DNA of 64,000 nt from an uncultured Bacteroides sp. (GTDB lineage Bacteria > Bacteroidota > Bacteroidia > Bacteroidales > Bacteroidaceae), in NCBI RefSeq assembly GCF_963666545.1, contig NZ_OY762899.1, positions 372,001 through 436,000 of the forward strand, given 5' to 3'. Each line of letters begins with the position of its first letter. The first letter of the stretch is position 1. Below are positions 47,482 through 55,564 of this stretch, one piece after another. The notes under the pieces are model-generated. The model was not told the origin of the DNA, made no database searches, and saw only the letters and a program-made list of their open reading frames with translations. Made by a program: the position numbers and the translations under genes.

Positions 47482-48549
47482 ATGAATAAGCTGCCGGATA
47501 GAATCAGAATTAAAGATATTGCTCGCCTAGCGGACGTGTCGGTTGGTACCGTAGACCGTGTTATACATGGTCGAAGCGGTGTGTCAGAAATTAGTCGCCA
47601 ACGTGTGGAAGAAATACTAAAACAATTAGATTACCAACCTAATATGTATGCCAGCGCACTCGCATCCAACAAAAAATACGTCTTCTGTTGCTTGCTGCCT
47701 CAACACCTCAAAGGTGAATATTGGACAGCTGTGGAAACAGGCATAAGTGAGGCTTTGGCCAATTATTCCGATTTCAACACCTCGGCACACATGTTCTACT
47801 ATGATCCTTATAATTATCATTCATTTGTAGATGCCGGCAAAGCCATTCTCGAAGCACAACCGGACGGAGTTTTGCTTGCTCCTACTGCGCCACAATACAC
47901 CAAAGAGCTCACAGATGCGCTCACCGAACACAATATACCTTATATATATATAGATTCGTATATAAAAGAAATACCTCCTTTGGCATTCTTCGGACAACAT
48001 TCCCATCAAAGCGGATATTTTGCTGCACGCGTACTGATGTTGCTAGCCGGCAATGAGAAAGAAATTGTTATTTTCCGCAAGATAAATGAAGGTATAGTGG
48101 GGTCTAATCAACAAGAAAATCGTGAGGTAGGATTTATACAATACATGAAGGAACACCATCCTACATGTAACATCCTTGAGCTTAACTTGCATGCAAATAA
48201 ACCGGATGCAGATAACACCATGCTTGATGATTTTTTCCAGAAATATCCCACAGTACGTAATGGTATCACCTTTAACTCAAAAGCTTATATCATAGGTGAG
48301 TATCTACAAAACAGAAAGACCTCGTTTAATTTAGTGGGCTACGACTTATTGGAACGGAATGTGTCGTGTTTAAAACAAAACAGCATTGCATTCCTCATCG
48401 CTCAACAACCTGAATTACAGGGATTAAACGGAATTAAAGCATTGTGCGACCATCTTATCTTTAAAAAAGAAGTGCCTTGCGTTAATTACATGCCAATTGA
48501 TCTTTTAACGGTAGAGACCATCGATTTCTACTTGAAATTACCCAGATAA
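47482..48549 (+). CDS. LacI-family regulator
   Basis: 355 residues from the ATG at 47482. The HTH is IRIKDIARLADVSVGTVDRV, followed by the hinge SRQRVEEILKQLDYQPNMYA and a periplasmic-binding-like sensor. It starts an operon with altronate dehydratase and is divergent from kdgK-eda; two matching palindromes in the shared region make it the probable repressor of both, with KDG, KDPG or an uronate as inducer. Confidence 0.9.
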   Translation: MNKLPDRIRIKDIARLADVSVGTVDRVIHGRSGVSEISRQRVEEILKQLDYQPNMYASALASNKKYVFCCLLPQHLKGEYWTAVETGISEALANYSDFNTSAHMFYYDPYNYHSFVDAGKAILEAQPDGVLLAPTAPQYTKELTDALTEHNIPYIYIDSYIKEIPPLAFFGQHSHQSGYFAARVLMLLAGNEKEIVIFRKINEGIVGSNQQENREVGFIQYMKEHHPTCNILELNLHANKPDADNTMLDDFFQKYPTVRNGITFNSKAYIIGEYLQNRKTSFNLVGYDLLERNVSCLKQNSIAFLIAQQPELQGLNGIKALCDHLIFKKEVPCVNYMPIDLLTVETIDFYLKLPR

Positions 48550-48577
48550 AAAACAATTTTAAAAAACGAAAAATAGA

Positions 48578-50068
48578 ATGGAAACAAAGTACTTACAGAT
48601 TAATCCGGCCGACAATGTGGCTGTGGCAATCGTTAACCTATCGGCAGGAGAAAACCTCTCGATAAACGGAACGCAAGTCACCCTACATGAAGACATTCCA
48701 GCCGGACATAAATTTGCCTTGAAAGATTTCGCAGAAGGAGAAGACATTATTAAATACGGTTATCCCATCGGACATGCCATTACAGCAAAGAGTCAAGGGG
48801 ACTGGATGAATGAAAACAGCATAAAAACGAACCTTGCCGGATTACTGGATTATACCTATAACCCTGCGCAAGTATCTCTTGACATTCCTAAAAAAGACCT
48901 AACCTTTAAAGGATATCGTCGCAAGAATGGTGATGTTGGTATTCGTAACGAGATATGGATCATCCCTACTGTGGGTTGTGTAAACGGCACCATCGCTCAG
49001 CTTGCTGAAAGCATGCGTCGTGAAACGGAAGGTAAAGGAGTGGATGCTATCGTGGCTTATCCACACAACTACGGTTGCTCACAACTAGGAGACGACCACG
49101 AAAACACCCGTAAGATTCTGCGCGACATGGTGTTACACCCCAATGCAGGTGCAGTGTTAGTGGTAGGTTTGGGATGCGAGAATAATCAACCGGATGCTTT
49201 CCGCGAATTTCTTGGCGATTATGACACAGACAGGGTTTCATTCTTGGTTACACAAAAAGTAGGCGATGAATACGAAGAGGGAATGGCACTTCTGCGTGAA
49301 TTATACGCCAAAGCATCTACAGACAGACGTGTCGATGTTCCCTTATCAGAGCTGCGTGTAGGACTGAAATGTGGTGGTTCAGACGGATTTTCGGGTATCA
49401 CAGCAAATCCTTTATTGGGCATGTTCTCTGACTTCCTTATTGCACAAGGAGGAACAAGCGTATTGACAGAAGTTCCTGAAATGTTTGGTGCCGAGACGAT
49501 CTTAATGAATCGTTGTGAAAATAAAGATTTATTCAATCAAACGGTACACCTCATTAATGACTTTAAAGAATACTTCCTTTCGCATGGCGAACCGGTAGGT
49601 GAGAATCCTTCTCCGGGAAACAAAGCGGGAGGTATCTCTACGCTGGAAGAAAAAGCACTGGGTTGCACACAAAAATGCGGGAAAAGCTATGTATCAGGGG
49701 TATTGCCTTACGGTGAACGCCTCAAAGTGAAAGGCCTTACATTACTTTCAGCACCCGGCAATGACTTGGTAGCCTCTACCGCCCTAGCCTCTTGCGGTTG
49801 CCACATGGTGCTATTCACTACCGGACGTGGTACGCCATTCGGAACCTATGTACCTACAATGAAGATATCCACCAACACCGGCCTTTCACAAAGAAAACCG
49901 GGATGGATTGACTTTAATGCGGGGATCATTGTAGACAGCGAGCCGATGGAAAAAACGTGCGAACGCTTCATTGATTACATTGTCAAAGTAGCCAGTGGCG
50001 AATTAGTAAATAACGAGAAGAAAGGATTCCGCGAAATAGCGATCTTCAAAACAGGCGTTACACTATAA
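48578..50068 (+). CDS. uxaA: Altronate dehydratase
   Basis: 496 residues. An N-terminal SAF domain (about 1-95) is followed by the catalytic region with GVNGTIAQLAESMRRE-type glycine motif, AYPHNYGCSQLGDDHENTR and LKCGGSDGFSGITANP, where metal ligands lie. It dehydrates D-altronate to KDG, the substrate of the adjacent KdgK. It starts 28 bp after the LacI gene. Confidence 0.93.
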   Translation: METKYLQINPADNVAVAIVNLSAGENLSINGTQVTLHEDIPAGHKFALKDFAEGEDIIKYGYPIGHAITAKSQGDWMNENSIKTNLAGLLDYTYNPAQVSLDIPKKDLTFKGYRRKNGDVGIRNEIWIIPTVGCVNGTIAQLAESMRRETEGKGVDAIVAYPHNYGCSQLGDDHENTRKILRDMVLHPNAGAVLVVGLGCENNQPDAFREFLGDYDTDRVSFLVTQKVGDEYEEGMALLRELYAKASTDRRVDVPLSELRVGLKCGGSDGFSGITANPLLGMFSDFLIAQGGTSVLTEVPEMFGAETILMNRCENKDLFNQTVHLINDFKEYFLSHGEPVGENPSPGNKAGGISTLEEKALGCTQKCGKSYVSGVLPYGERLKVKGLTLLSAPGNDLVASTALASCGCHMVLFTTGRGTPFGTYVPTMKISTNTGLSQRKPGWIDFNAGIIVDSEPMEKTCERFIDYIVKVASGELVNNEKKGFREIAIFKTGVTL

Positions 50069-50092
50069 AAACCTTTATAACATTCATATGTG

Positions 50093-50127
50093 GGGGCACC
50101 GATTATACTAATAGGTGTCCCTTTTTT
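50093..50127 (+). terminator. Terminator of uxaA
   Basis: GGGGCACC (50093-50100) pairs with GGTGTCCC (50114-50121, one G-U) followed by six T. A TATCTTTG box (50131-50138) right after it starts the next gene's own transcript. Confidence 0.75.
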
Positions 50128-50165
50128 ATTTATCTTTGCCAACAAAATAGCAACTTCTTAGAAAT

Positions 50166-51464
50166 ATGAGCGAAGAAAAAACGGTGCACCGCAAATCAGG
50201 TTTATGGGCCCTAAGTCCCCTATTTGTTTTTCTGTGTCTTTACCTAGTCACATCTATCGTTGTAAACGACTTCTATAAAGTCCCCATCACAGTCGCTTTT
50301 TTGGCTTCCTCGTGCTATGCCATTGCCATTACCAAGGGGTTAAGTTTAGAGCATCGTATCTATCAGTTTTCCGTTGGCGCATCCAACAAGAACATCATGC
50401 TCATGATATGGATATTCGTCTTGGCAGGAGCTTTCGCCCAAAGTGCCAAACAGATGGGTGCCATTGATGCAGCAGTCAACCTGACACTATATATACTGCC
50501 GGATAACCTTCTGTTGGCCGGTATCTCCATTGCATCGTGCTTCATCTCCCTTTCCATCGGCACAAGTGTAGGCACTATCGTAGCACTAACACCAGTAGCC
50601 ATTGGACTGGCAGAGAAAACAGGCATTGATCTGTCTTTCATAGTGGGCATCGTTGTGGGCGGATCTTTCTTTGGCGATAACCTTTCGTTTATCTCCGACA
50701 CTACCATTGCAGCAACCAAAACTCAAGAATGTGTAATGCGTGATAAGTTTCGTGTCAACTCTATGATCGTTGTCCCGGCTGCTATTATCGTTCTGGGCAT
50801 TTATGTTTTTCAAGGTCTATCCGTAACTGCGCCTCCACAAACTCAGGACATTGAATGGCTGAAAGTATTACCTTACCTTATCGTACTGGGTACCGCCGTA
50901 GCCGGAATGAACGTGATGTTAGTACTCCTCATCGGTATAATTTCTACAGGTATCGTAGGCTTAACAACTGGTAGCTTCGGCTTTTTCGATTGGTTTGGTT
51001 CCATGGGAAGCGGAATTATCGGTATGGGTGAATTGATTATTGTTACCCTACTAGCAGGTGGTATGCTCGAGACCATTCGCTACAACGGAGGAATCGACTA
51101 TATCATTGCCGCCCTAACCAAACACGTAAAAGGCAAACGTGGTGCCGAGTTCAGCATTGCCGCACTGGTGAGCATTGCCAATCTGTGCACAGCCAACAAC
51201 ACCATCGCCATTATCACCACAGGCCCCATCGCCAAAGATATAGCCATAAAGTTTCACTTAGATCGTCGTAAAACAGCCAGCATACTCGATACCTTTTCCT
51301 GCTTTATTCAAGGAATCATCCCTTATGGCGCACAAATGCTTATTGCTGCCGGATTGGCAAACATCTCCCCTATCAGCATCATCGGTAATTTGTATTACCC
51401 TTTTGCTATGGGATTATTTGCCATTATGGCCATTCTATTCCGCTATCCCAGACGATATTCGTAA
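50166..51464 (+). CDS. NhaC-family Na+/H+ antiporter
   Basis: 432 residues with about 11 helices. SLSIGTSVGTIVALTPVAIG, VGGSFFGDNLSFISDTTIAA and LCTANNTIAIITTGPIAKD are typical of the NhaC/ion transporter superfamily, which exchanges Na+ or a dicarboxylate. It has its own promoter box but sits with the uronate genes, so a role in organic-anion or sodium handling there is possible. Confidence 0.85.
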   Translation: MSEEKTVHRKSGLWALSPLFVFLCLYLVTSIVVNDFYKVPITVAFLASSCYAIAITKGLSLEHRIYQFSVGASNKNIMLMIWIFVLAGAFAQSAKQMGAIDAAVNLTLYILPDNLLLAGISIASCFISLSIGTSVGTIVALTPVAIGLAEKTGIDLSFIVGIVVGGSFFGDNLSFISDTTIAATKTQECVMRDKFRVNSMIVVPAAIIVLGIYVFQGLSVTAPPQTQDIEWLKVLPYLIVLGTAVAGMNVMLVLLIGIISTGIVGLTTGSFGFFDWFGSMGSGIIGMGELIIVTLLAGGMLETIRYNGGIDYIIAALTKHVKGKRGAEFSIAALVSIANLCTANNTIAIITTGPIAKDIAIKFHLDRRKTASILDTFSCFIQGIIPYGAQMLIAAGLANISPISIIGNLYYPFAMGLFAIMAILFRYPRRYS

Positions 51465-51495
51465 CAGACGAGAAGCACAAAAAGAATAGAACTTT

Positions 51496-51525
51496 TTGTC
51501 AATCAAAATAAAACATCTATCTTTG
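51496..51525 (+). promoter_or_regulatory. Promoter of rpsP
   Basis: TTG (51496-51498), 19 bp, TATCTTTG (51518-51525). Leader about 55 nt. Confidence 0.7.
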
Positions 51526-51585
51526 CAGCCGCTATTACGAGATAATAGCATTATTCAAATCATTAATTAATAACATTTATTTAAA

Positions 51586-52203
51586 ATGGCAACTAAAATC
51601 AGATTGCAAAGACACGGACGTAAAAGTTACGCGTTCTATTCAATTGTAATTGCAGACAGCAGAGCACCACGTGATGGTAAATTTACAGAGAAGCTTGGTA
51701 CATACAACCCAAACACCAATCCTGCTACAGTAGATTTGAATTTCGACAGTGCATTATCATGGGTTTTGAAAGGTGCACAACCTACGGACACAGTTCGTAC
51801 TATTCTTTCTAACGAAGGAATTTACATGAAAAAACACCTCCTTGGTGGTGTTACAAAAGGCGCATTTGGCGAAGCAGAAGCAGAAGCTAAATTTGAAGCA
51901 TGGAAAGCCAACAAGCAAACAGGTCTGTCTGCTTTGAAAGCTAAACAAGAAGCTGATGCAAAAGCTGATGCAAAAGCACGTTTTGAAGCTGAAAAGAAAG
52001 TAAACGAAGCTAAAGCAAAAGTTCTTGCAGAGAAAAAAGCTGCAGAAGAAGCTGCTAACGCTCCTGCTCCAGTAGTAGTTGAAGAAGCGCCTGTAGAAAA
52101 AGTTGCTCCTGCGGAAGAAACTGTTGCACCAGTAGAAGAAACAGCTCCAGTTGCAGAAGTTGCTACTGAAGAAGCACCAGCTGCTGAAGCTAAAGCTGAA
52201 TAA
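51586..52203 (+). CDS. rpsP: Ribosomal protein S16 with long C-terminal tail
   Basis: 205 residues. The first 85 or so are canonical S16 ([28 protein letters not shown]). The rest is a low-complexity tail rich in Ala, Glu, Lys and Val ([20 protein letters not shown]), about as long as S16 itself. Extended S16 tails occur across Bacteroidales. It is monocistronic and strongly expressed by promoter quality. Confidence 0.95.
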   Translation: MATKIRLQRHGRKSYAFYSIVIADSRAPRDGKFTEKLGTYNPNTNPATVDLNFDSALSWVLKGAQPTDTVRTILSNEGIYMKKHLLGGVTKGAFGEAEAEAKFEAWKANKQTGLSALKAKQEADAKADAKARFEAEKKVNEAKAKVLAEKKAAEEAANAPAPVVVEEAPVEKVAPAEETVAPVEETAPVAEVATEEAPAAEAKAE

Positions 52204-52253
52204 TCCGGCTTTTCGGGTTATTCTCGATAAAGAAAAAGGATTAAATCTTATAA

Positions 52254-52285
52254 AATCCTCTCCGATTGCCGGGGAGGATTTTTTG
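52254..52285 (+). terminator. Terminator of rpsP
   Basis: AATCCTCTCC (52254-52263) pairs with GGGGAGGATT (52271-52280), followed by T6. Confidence 0.8.
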
Positions 52286-52335
52286 TTTCTTCTTCTTTAC
52301 AAATGTCCTTCTTTCCAGATATGATACTAGATCTA

Positions 52336-52429
52336 CGTGTTGAAGTAGGACATTCAACACGCTGATATCGTACGTTCAACACGTAAAACTAGTACATTCA
52401 ACAAATCCCCTCCAGAAGGCCTGTAGAGG
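52336..52429. repeat. Phased repeat array with C-rich hairpin
   Basis: TTCAAC occurs at 52353, 52375 and 52397, exactly 22 bp apart. ACGTGTTGAA (52336-52345) is the inverse of TTCAACACGT (52375-52384). It ends with CCCCTCC...TGTAGAGGG, the mirror of the hairpin seen in the MITE copies. No terminal inverted repeats are seen. Confidence 0.65.
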
Positions 52430-52582
52430 GTTGTCTTAAATATAGACAAACATGCTATTCTTTCATAGATCCAACAAAATAAAAAGCCTACTCCCCACCT
52501 CTCTTTTGCAAATAGACAACGCCAACCAATGTAAAACAGCGCAAATCTCTTATCTTTGTGTTTAATCAAAAAACAGTAGAGT

Positions 52583-53170
52583 ATGGCTAATCTAGAAAAA
52601 ATACAGGAGAATATTAGCTCAATCATAACTCTTAATCAAGAAGAATGGTTGGCAGTAGCCACTGTACTAGAAACAAAGTTTATTAAGAAGAATGATTTCT
52701 TTTTGCAAGAAAAGCAAATTTGTACTTCCATTGCATTTGTAGATAAAGGGGTCTTAATTTATTATAAGACTCTTGATAATGCGAATGAGGTTACAACCGA
52801 TTTTGCTTTTGACAATGAATGGGTAACAAATAATCATAGCCGTTTAAACGCCACTCCCTCCCTACTTAATATTAAAGCTATTGAAGATTCCGAACTTTTA
52901 GTCATACAGCAAAAAGACTTATTAAACCTCTATAATAAAATTCCGAGATTGGAACGCTTTGGCCGCCTCCTAATGGAACAAGCATACGTAAAACTAGTAG
53001 AATTAAGTGTTGACTTGCAAACATTATCCGCAAAAGACAGGTATAGCAAACTGTTACAAAGCTATCCTGAAATATTCCAAAGAGTTCCGCTCCACCACAT
53101 CGCGAATTATTTAGGTGTTGCCCCCAAATCATTAAGCCGCATTCGCAATACTATTTTCTCTAAAAAATGA
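52583..53170 (+). CDS. Crp/Fnr-like transcription regulator
   Basis: 195 residues. An N-terminal cyclic-nucleotide-binding-like domain (about 20-120; FIKKNDFFLQEKQICTSIAF) and a short C-terminal winged helix (VPLHHIANYLGVAPKSLSRI). The cNMP contact residues look changed, as in many Bacteroidetes members, so the ligand is probably not cAMP. It is followed 78 bp later by a small beta-barrel gene that it may control. Confidence 0.85.
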   Translation: MANLEKIQENISSIITLNQEEWLAVATVLETKFIKKNDFFLQEKQICTSIAFVDKGVLIYYKTLDNANEVTTDFAFDNEWVTNNHSRLNATPSLLNIKAIEDSELLVIQQKDLLNLYNKIPRLERFGRLLMEQAYVKLVELSVDLQTLSAKDRYSKLLQSYPEIFQRVPLHHIANYLGVAPKSLSRIRNTIFSKK

Positions 53171-53248
53171 TTTGGTAACAAATGCGGAGCAATTGAATGA
53201 CCATCTATTCTGATATTTGCACAATATATTAATCAAACAAGTATCAAA

Positions 53249-53836
53249 ATGAATAAGATTTTAATTTGTTGCATTCTCACACTTTCCTTGTCCGTATCTA
53301 ATTTGTATTCACAAGAAACCACTCAGAAGGAACATAGCTACGATGTAAAGCAAGCATTAGAAGTGGAGAGTCTGTTTCCAATGTTTATCACAGGAGGATT
53401 TCATGCTGCATTAGGATATCGGTATGATAAGTTCAGGGTAAGAGTTAGCGTAATTAATGGAGGTAAGTATAATGCAGAAGAAGCCGGAATAAACAACTCT
53501 TCTTCAGATTTTAAACGTTATTACAAAACCTCACCGGGCATCTTCTTAGGTTACAATGTATGGAAAAACCTCGAAGTATATGCCTATACTGAGTTTCATA
53601 CGTTTGAAATAGAACAAAAAGCCACAGGGCTAAAGAAAGACTTGCATAGTACCGATGTGGGAGGAGGTATTGGATATCAATTCTTTATTGGTAAGTCATT
53701 TTATATTCAGCCGGCATTCCATGTGTATTATCGAAAGAGTAAATCATTAGATTTTAATGGAGAAAAATACAATATCCCGAATGTTGATCTATCTCCTGTG
53801 ATTCGTATAGGATACCGTTTTTGGAAAAAGTCTTAA
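53249..53836 (+). CDS. Small outer membrane beta-barrel protein
   Basis: 195 residues. Signal peptide (LSLSVSNLYSQ) and alternating amphipathic strands ending VIRIGYRFWKKS, as for an eight-stranded barrel. Family not recognised. It is downstream of the Crp-like regulator. Confidence 0.7.
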   Translation: MNKILICCILTLSLSVSNLYSQETTQKEHSYDVKQALEVESLFPMFITGGFHAALGYRYDKFRVRVSVINGGKYNAEEAGINNSSSDFKRYYKTSPGIFLGYNVWKNLEVYAYTEFHTFEIEQKATGLKKDLHSTDVGGGIGYQFFIGKSFYIQPAFHVYYRKSKSLDFNGEKYNIPNVDLSPVIRIGYRFWKKS

Positions 53837-53867
53837 AATTAGTGAGAGATGTCTTTTCAGATGTACT

Positions 53868-53933
53868 TCTATGCTAGTAAGAAGATGTGCCTCAAATCAC
53901 AAGATAGGAGGCGCATCTTCTTACTAGCATAGA
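53868..53933. terminator. Long hairpin terminator
   Basis: A 26-bp stem (53868-53893 with 53908-53933) with one mismatch contains CTAGTAAGAAGATG. It follows the barrel gene and precedes the higB remnant on the other strand. Confidence 0.65.
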
Positions 53934-53968
53934 AAAACTATTTCTCTATCTTTGTCATAAGTTTAATT

Positions 53969-54175
53969 TTAAATAGTTGAACAATCTATTTCATCATACT
54001 CTTTATGAGTACTAATAAAGCGAATATATACGAACTTAATTGTAAACTTCTTCACATTGGCAAAACAGGTCCACTTATTGTGTTTGACTATTGTAGTCTA
54101 TTCCTGCAAAGCCACTTTTACATCCGGATGACTTTCTGCATAATCTCGTAGAGCTTGTTCTGTAAAGATTCTCAT
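53969..54175 (-). pseudogene. Decayed higB toxin gene
   Basis: Minus strand from the ATG at 54175: RIFTEQALRDYAESHPDVKV is the HigB N-terminus, ending at a stop at 54098. Further on, another frame reads KWTCFANVKK and then KFVYIRFISTHKEYDEIDC to a stop at 53969, the HigB C-terminus. The middle is deleted and the frame broken. No HigA antitoxin gene follows. HigB is a ribosome-dependent mRNA nuclease; this copy is inactive. Confidence 0.75.
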
Positions 54176-54258
54176 TATTCACTCAATTGTCAGGCGACAA
54201 AAATAAATACAAGATTCTATTTTCTAAAATTAGATTCTACTATTTATAACGAGACATT

Positions 54259-54513
54259 CAATATCTTTTAGTTAACGCAGCACAATTGAGATGAATATAA
54301 AGAAGCTCTTAGTAAACTATCTGTAATTTTTTACGAAAAAGTCCAATACACCTCTACAAGCGTTGTGAGAGGGGTCTGGTGAACTAACTAGTTAAGCGCA
54401 GTGAAGTAGTTAGTTCACCGCACTTAACTAGTTAGTTCACCACGCTGAAGTAGTAAGATCTATTTCGGCTACGTTATATGTAAATAAATAGTGGCAACTT
54501 TTAAGTATAATTG
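54259..54513. mobile_element. MITE-like repeat, copy 3
   Basis: Closely similar to copy 2 through the C-rich hairpin (54349-54374), the 29-bp stem (54377-54405 with 54414-54442) and the tail TAAGATCTATTT...TATATGTAAATAAAT. Both ends are eroded (CAATATCTTTTAGTTAAC on the left). No target duplication. Confidence 0.75.
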
Positions 54514-54665
54514 CTATAGATTCTATTCTCTTTAAAAAAGGTAGGATTTATCTTCAAAATTAGCAAAAAGAAAAGCCATAAATCACTTCTGACCTATGGC
54601 TTCGTACCTTTCTGCAAGTCCCTAAATATAGTTTTTTCGCTTCTATAAAAGACTTTCAAAACTTG

Positions 54666-54710
54666 AGCGGCAAATGAGGCTCGAACTCACGACCCTCAGC
54701 TTGGGAAGCT
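54666..54710 (-). tRNA. tRNA-Gly(CCC) 3' fragment, probable att site
   Basis: On the minus strand AGCTTCCCAAGCTGAGGGTC begins at the anticodon loop (CCC) and continues through a good T arm (GTGAG-TTCGAGC-CTCAT) to the acceptor TTGCCGC and discriminator. The 5' half of the gene is missing and replaced by unrelated sequence. A tRNA cut exactly at the anticodon loop is the typical trace of an integrase attachment site. Confidence 0.75.
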
Positions 54711-54909
54711 CTGCCGTATTTAGTATTAACGATCTAATTATTAGGTAGTTACAAGTTATCAAAAATCATATTTGTAGAACTATAGTAGAACTTTTGCAAG
54801 ATTGGCGAATTTTTAAAGTGCCCGCTCACTTGTATAATGCAAATATGGGAAAAATATCTGGAATGAGCAAGAGAACGAATACCTTTAAATCACACTGCCA
54901 TCTGAGAGA

Positions 54910-55197
54910 TCAATTACCTATAATCTTCTCAAAATCATCTAATACACTCATATCCGATCTTGGAATACCTCCTTCCGTATTAGTTTCGGAAACCCCATAT
55001 ACGGAGAAGCTTTTACCAAGAAATTCACTTATTGCAGCATCCTCTCCTCTTTGCACTCGAATAGTCATAAAGGTTGCCATCAGCTTCCAATCAGTAGGGC
55101 CTATGAAAAAAGATTGGATGAAGCGCCCTTTTATAGGAACACTAACTGTAATGTCTTTTATCCGTTCTATCATGGATACAGCTTCGTCAAACGTCAT
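54910..55197 (-). CDS. Uncharacterised small protein
   Basis: 95 residues from the ATG at 55197 (MTFDEAVSMIERIKD); the frame extends upstream but a TATTTTTG box lies there. It has a helix, then beta-rich sequence (TVSVPIKGRFIQSF) and RGEDAAISEFLGKSFSVYGV. No family recognised. It lies between the tRNA scar and the large NTPase gene and points away from the latter. Confidence 0.5.
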   Translation of the reverse strand: MTFDEAVSMIERIKDITVSVPIKGRFIQSFFIGPTDWKLMATFMTIRVQRGEDAAISEFLGKSFSVYGVSETNTEGGIPRSDMSVLDDFEKIIGN

Positions 55198-55564
55198 TTG
55201 AGTTTTTTGCGGCAAAAATAAGACTAAATATTCAAATAGAAAACTAAAGAATAGCAAAATCCAGAAAATAAGGCAGGATCATGATGATGAGAAGATACTA
55301 TAAATATATATTATTGGACTGATATTATCGGGCAGAAGATGAAAAAGATTAGAAGATTCCTAATACTCTCCGATAATTCCATTTTTTTTGAGAGGGAGAG
55401 AGGGGATGTATCCCTATGAATACAAAAGTAGAGTTGCTTTAGTAATCTAATTCAACTCTGGCCAAAAGGGGAATTTGACAATTTGAACTAAATTATTTTA
55501 TTCCATTTATTTAAAATAGCAAAAATAGGTTACCTTTGTAAGGTAACCTTAAAAATACAAAACA
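55198..55564. other. Gene-free leader region of the large NTPase
   Basis: No coding region recognised. The left part has the predicted promoter of the minus-strand gene; the right end holds the palindrome and -7 box of the NTPase gene. Base composition becomes clearly A+T-rich from here. Confidence 0.4.
55528..55548 (+). promoter_or_regulatory. Palindromic operator over the NTPase promoter
   Basis: GGTTACCTT-TGT-AAGGTAACC is a perfect 9-3-9 palindrome. The -7 box TACCTTTG (55531-55538) lies entirely inside it, 26 bp before the ATG. A protein bound here would block transcription. Confidence 0.65.
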
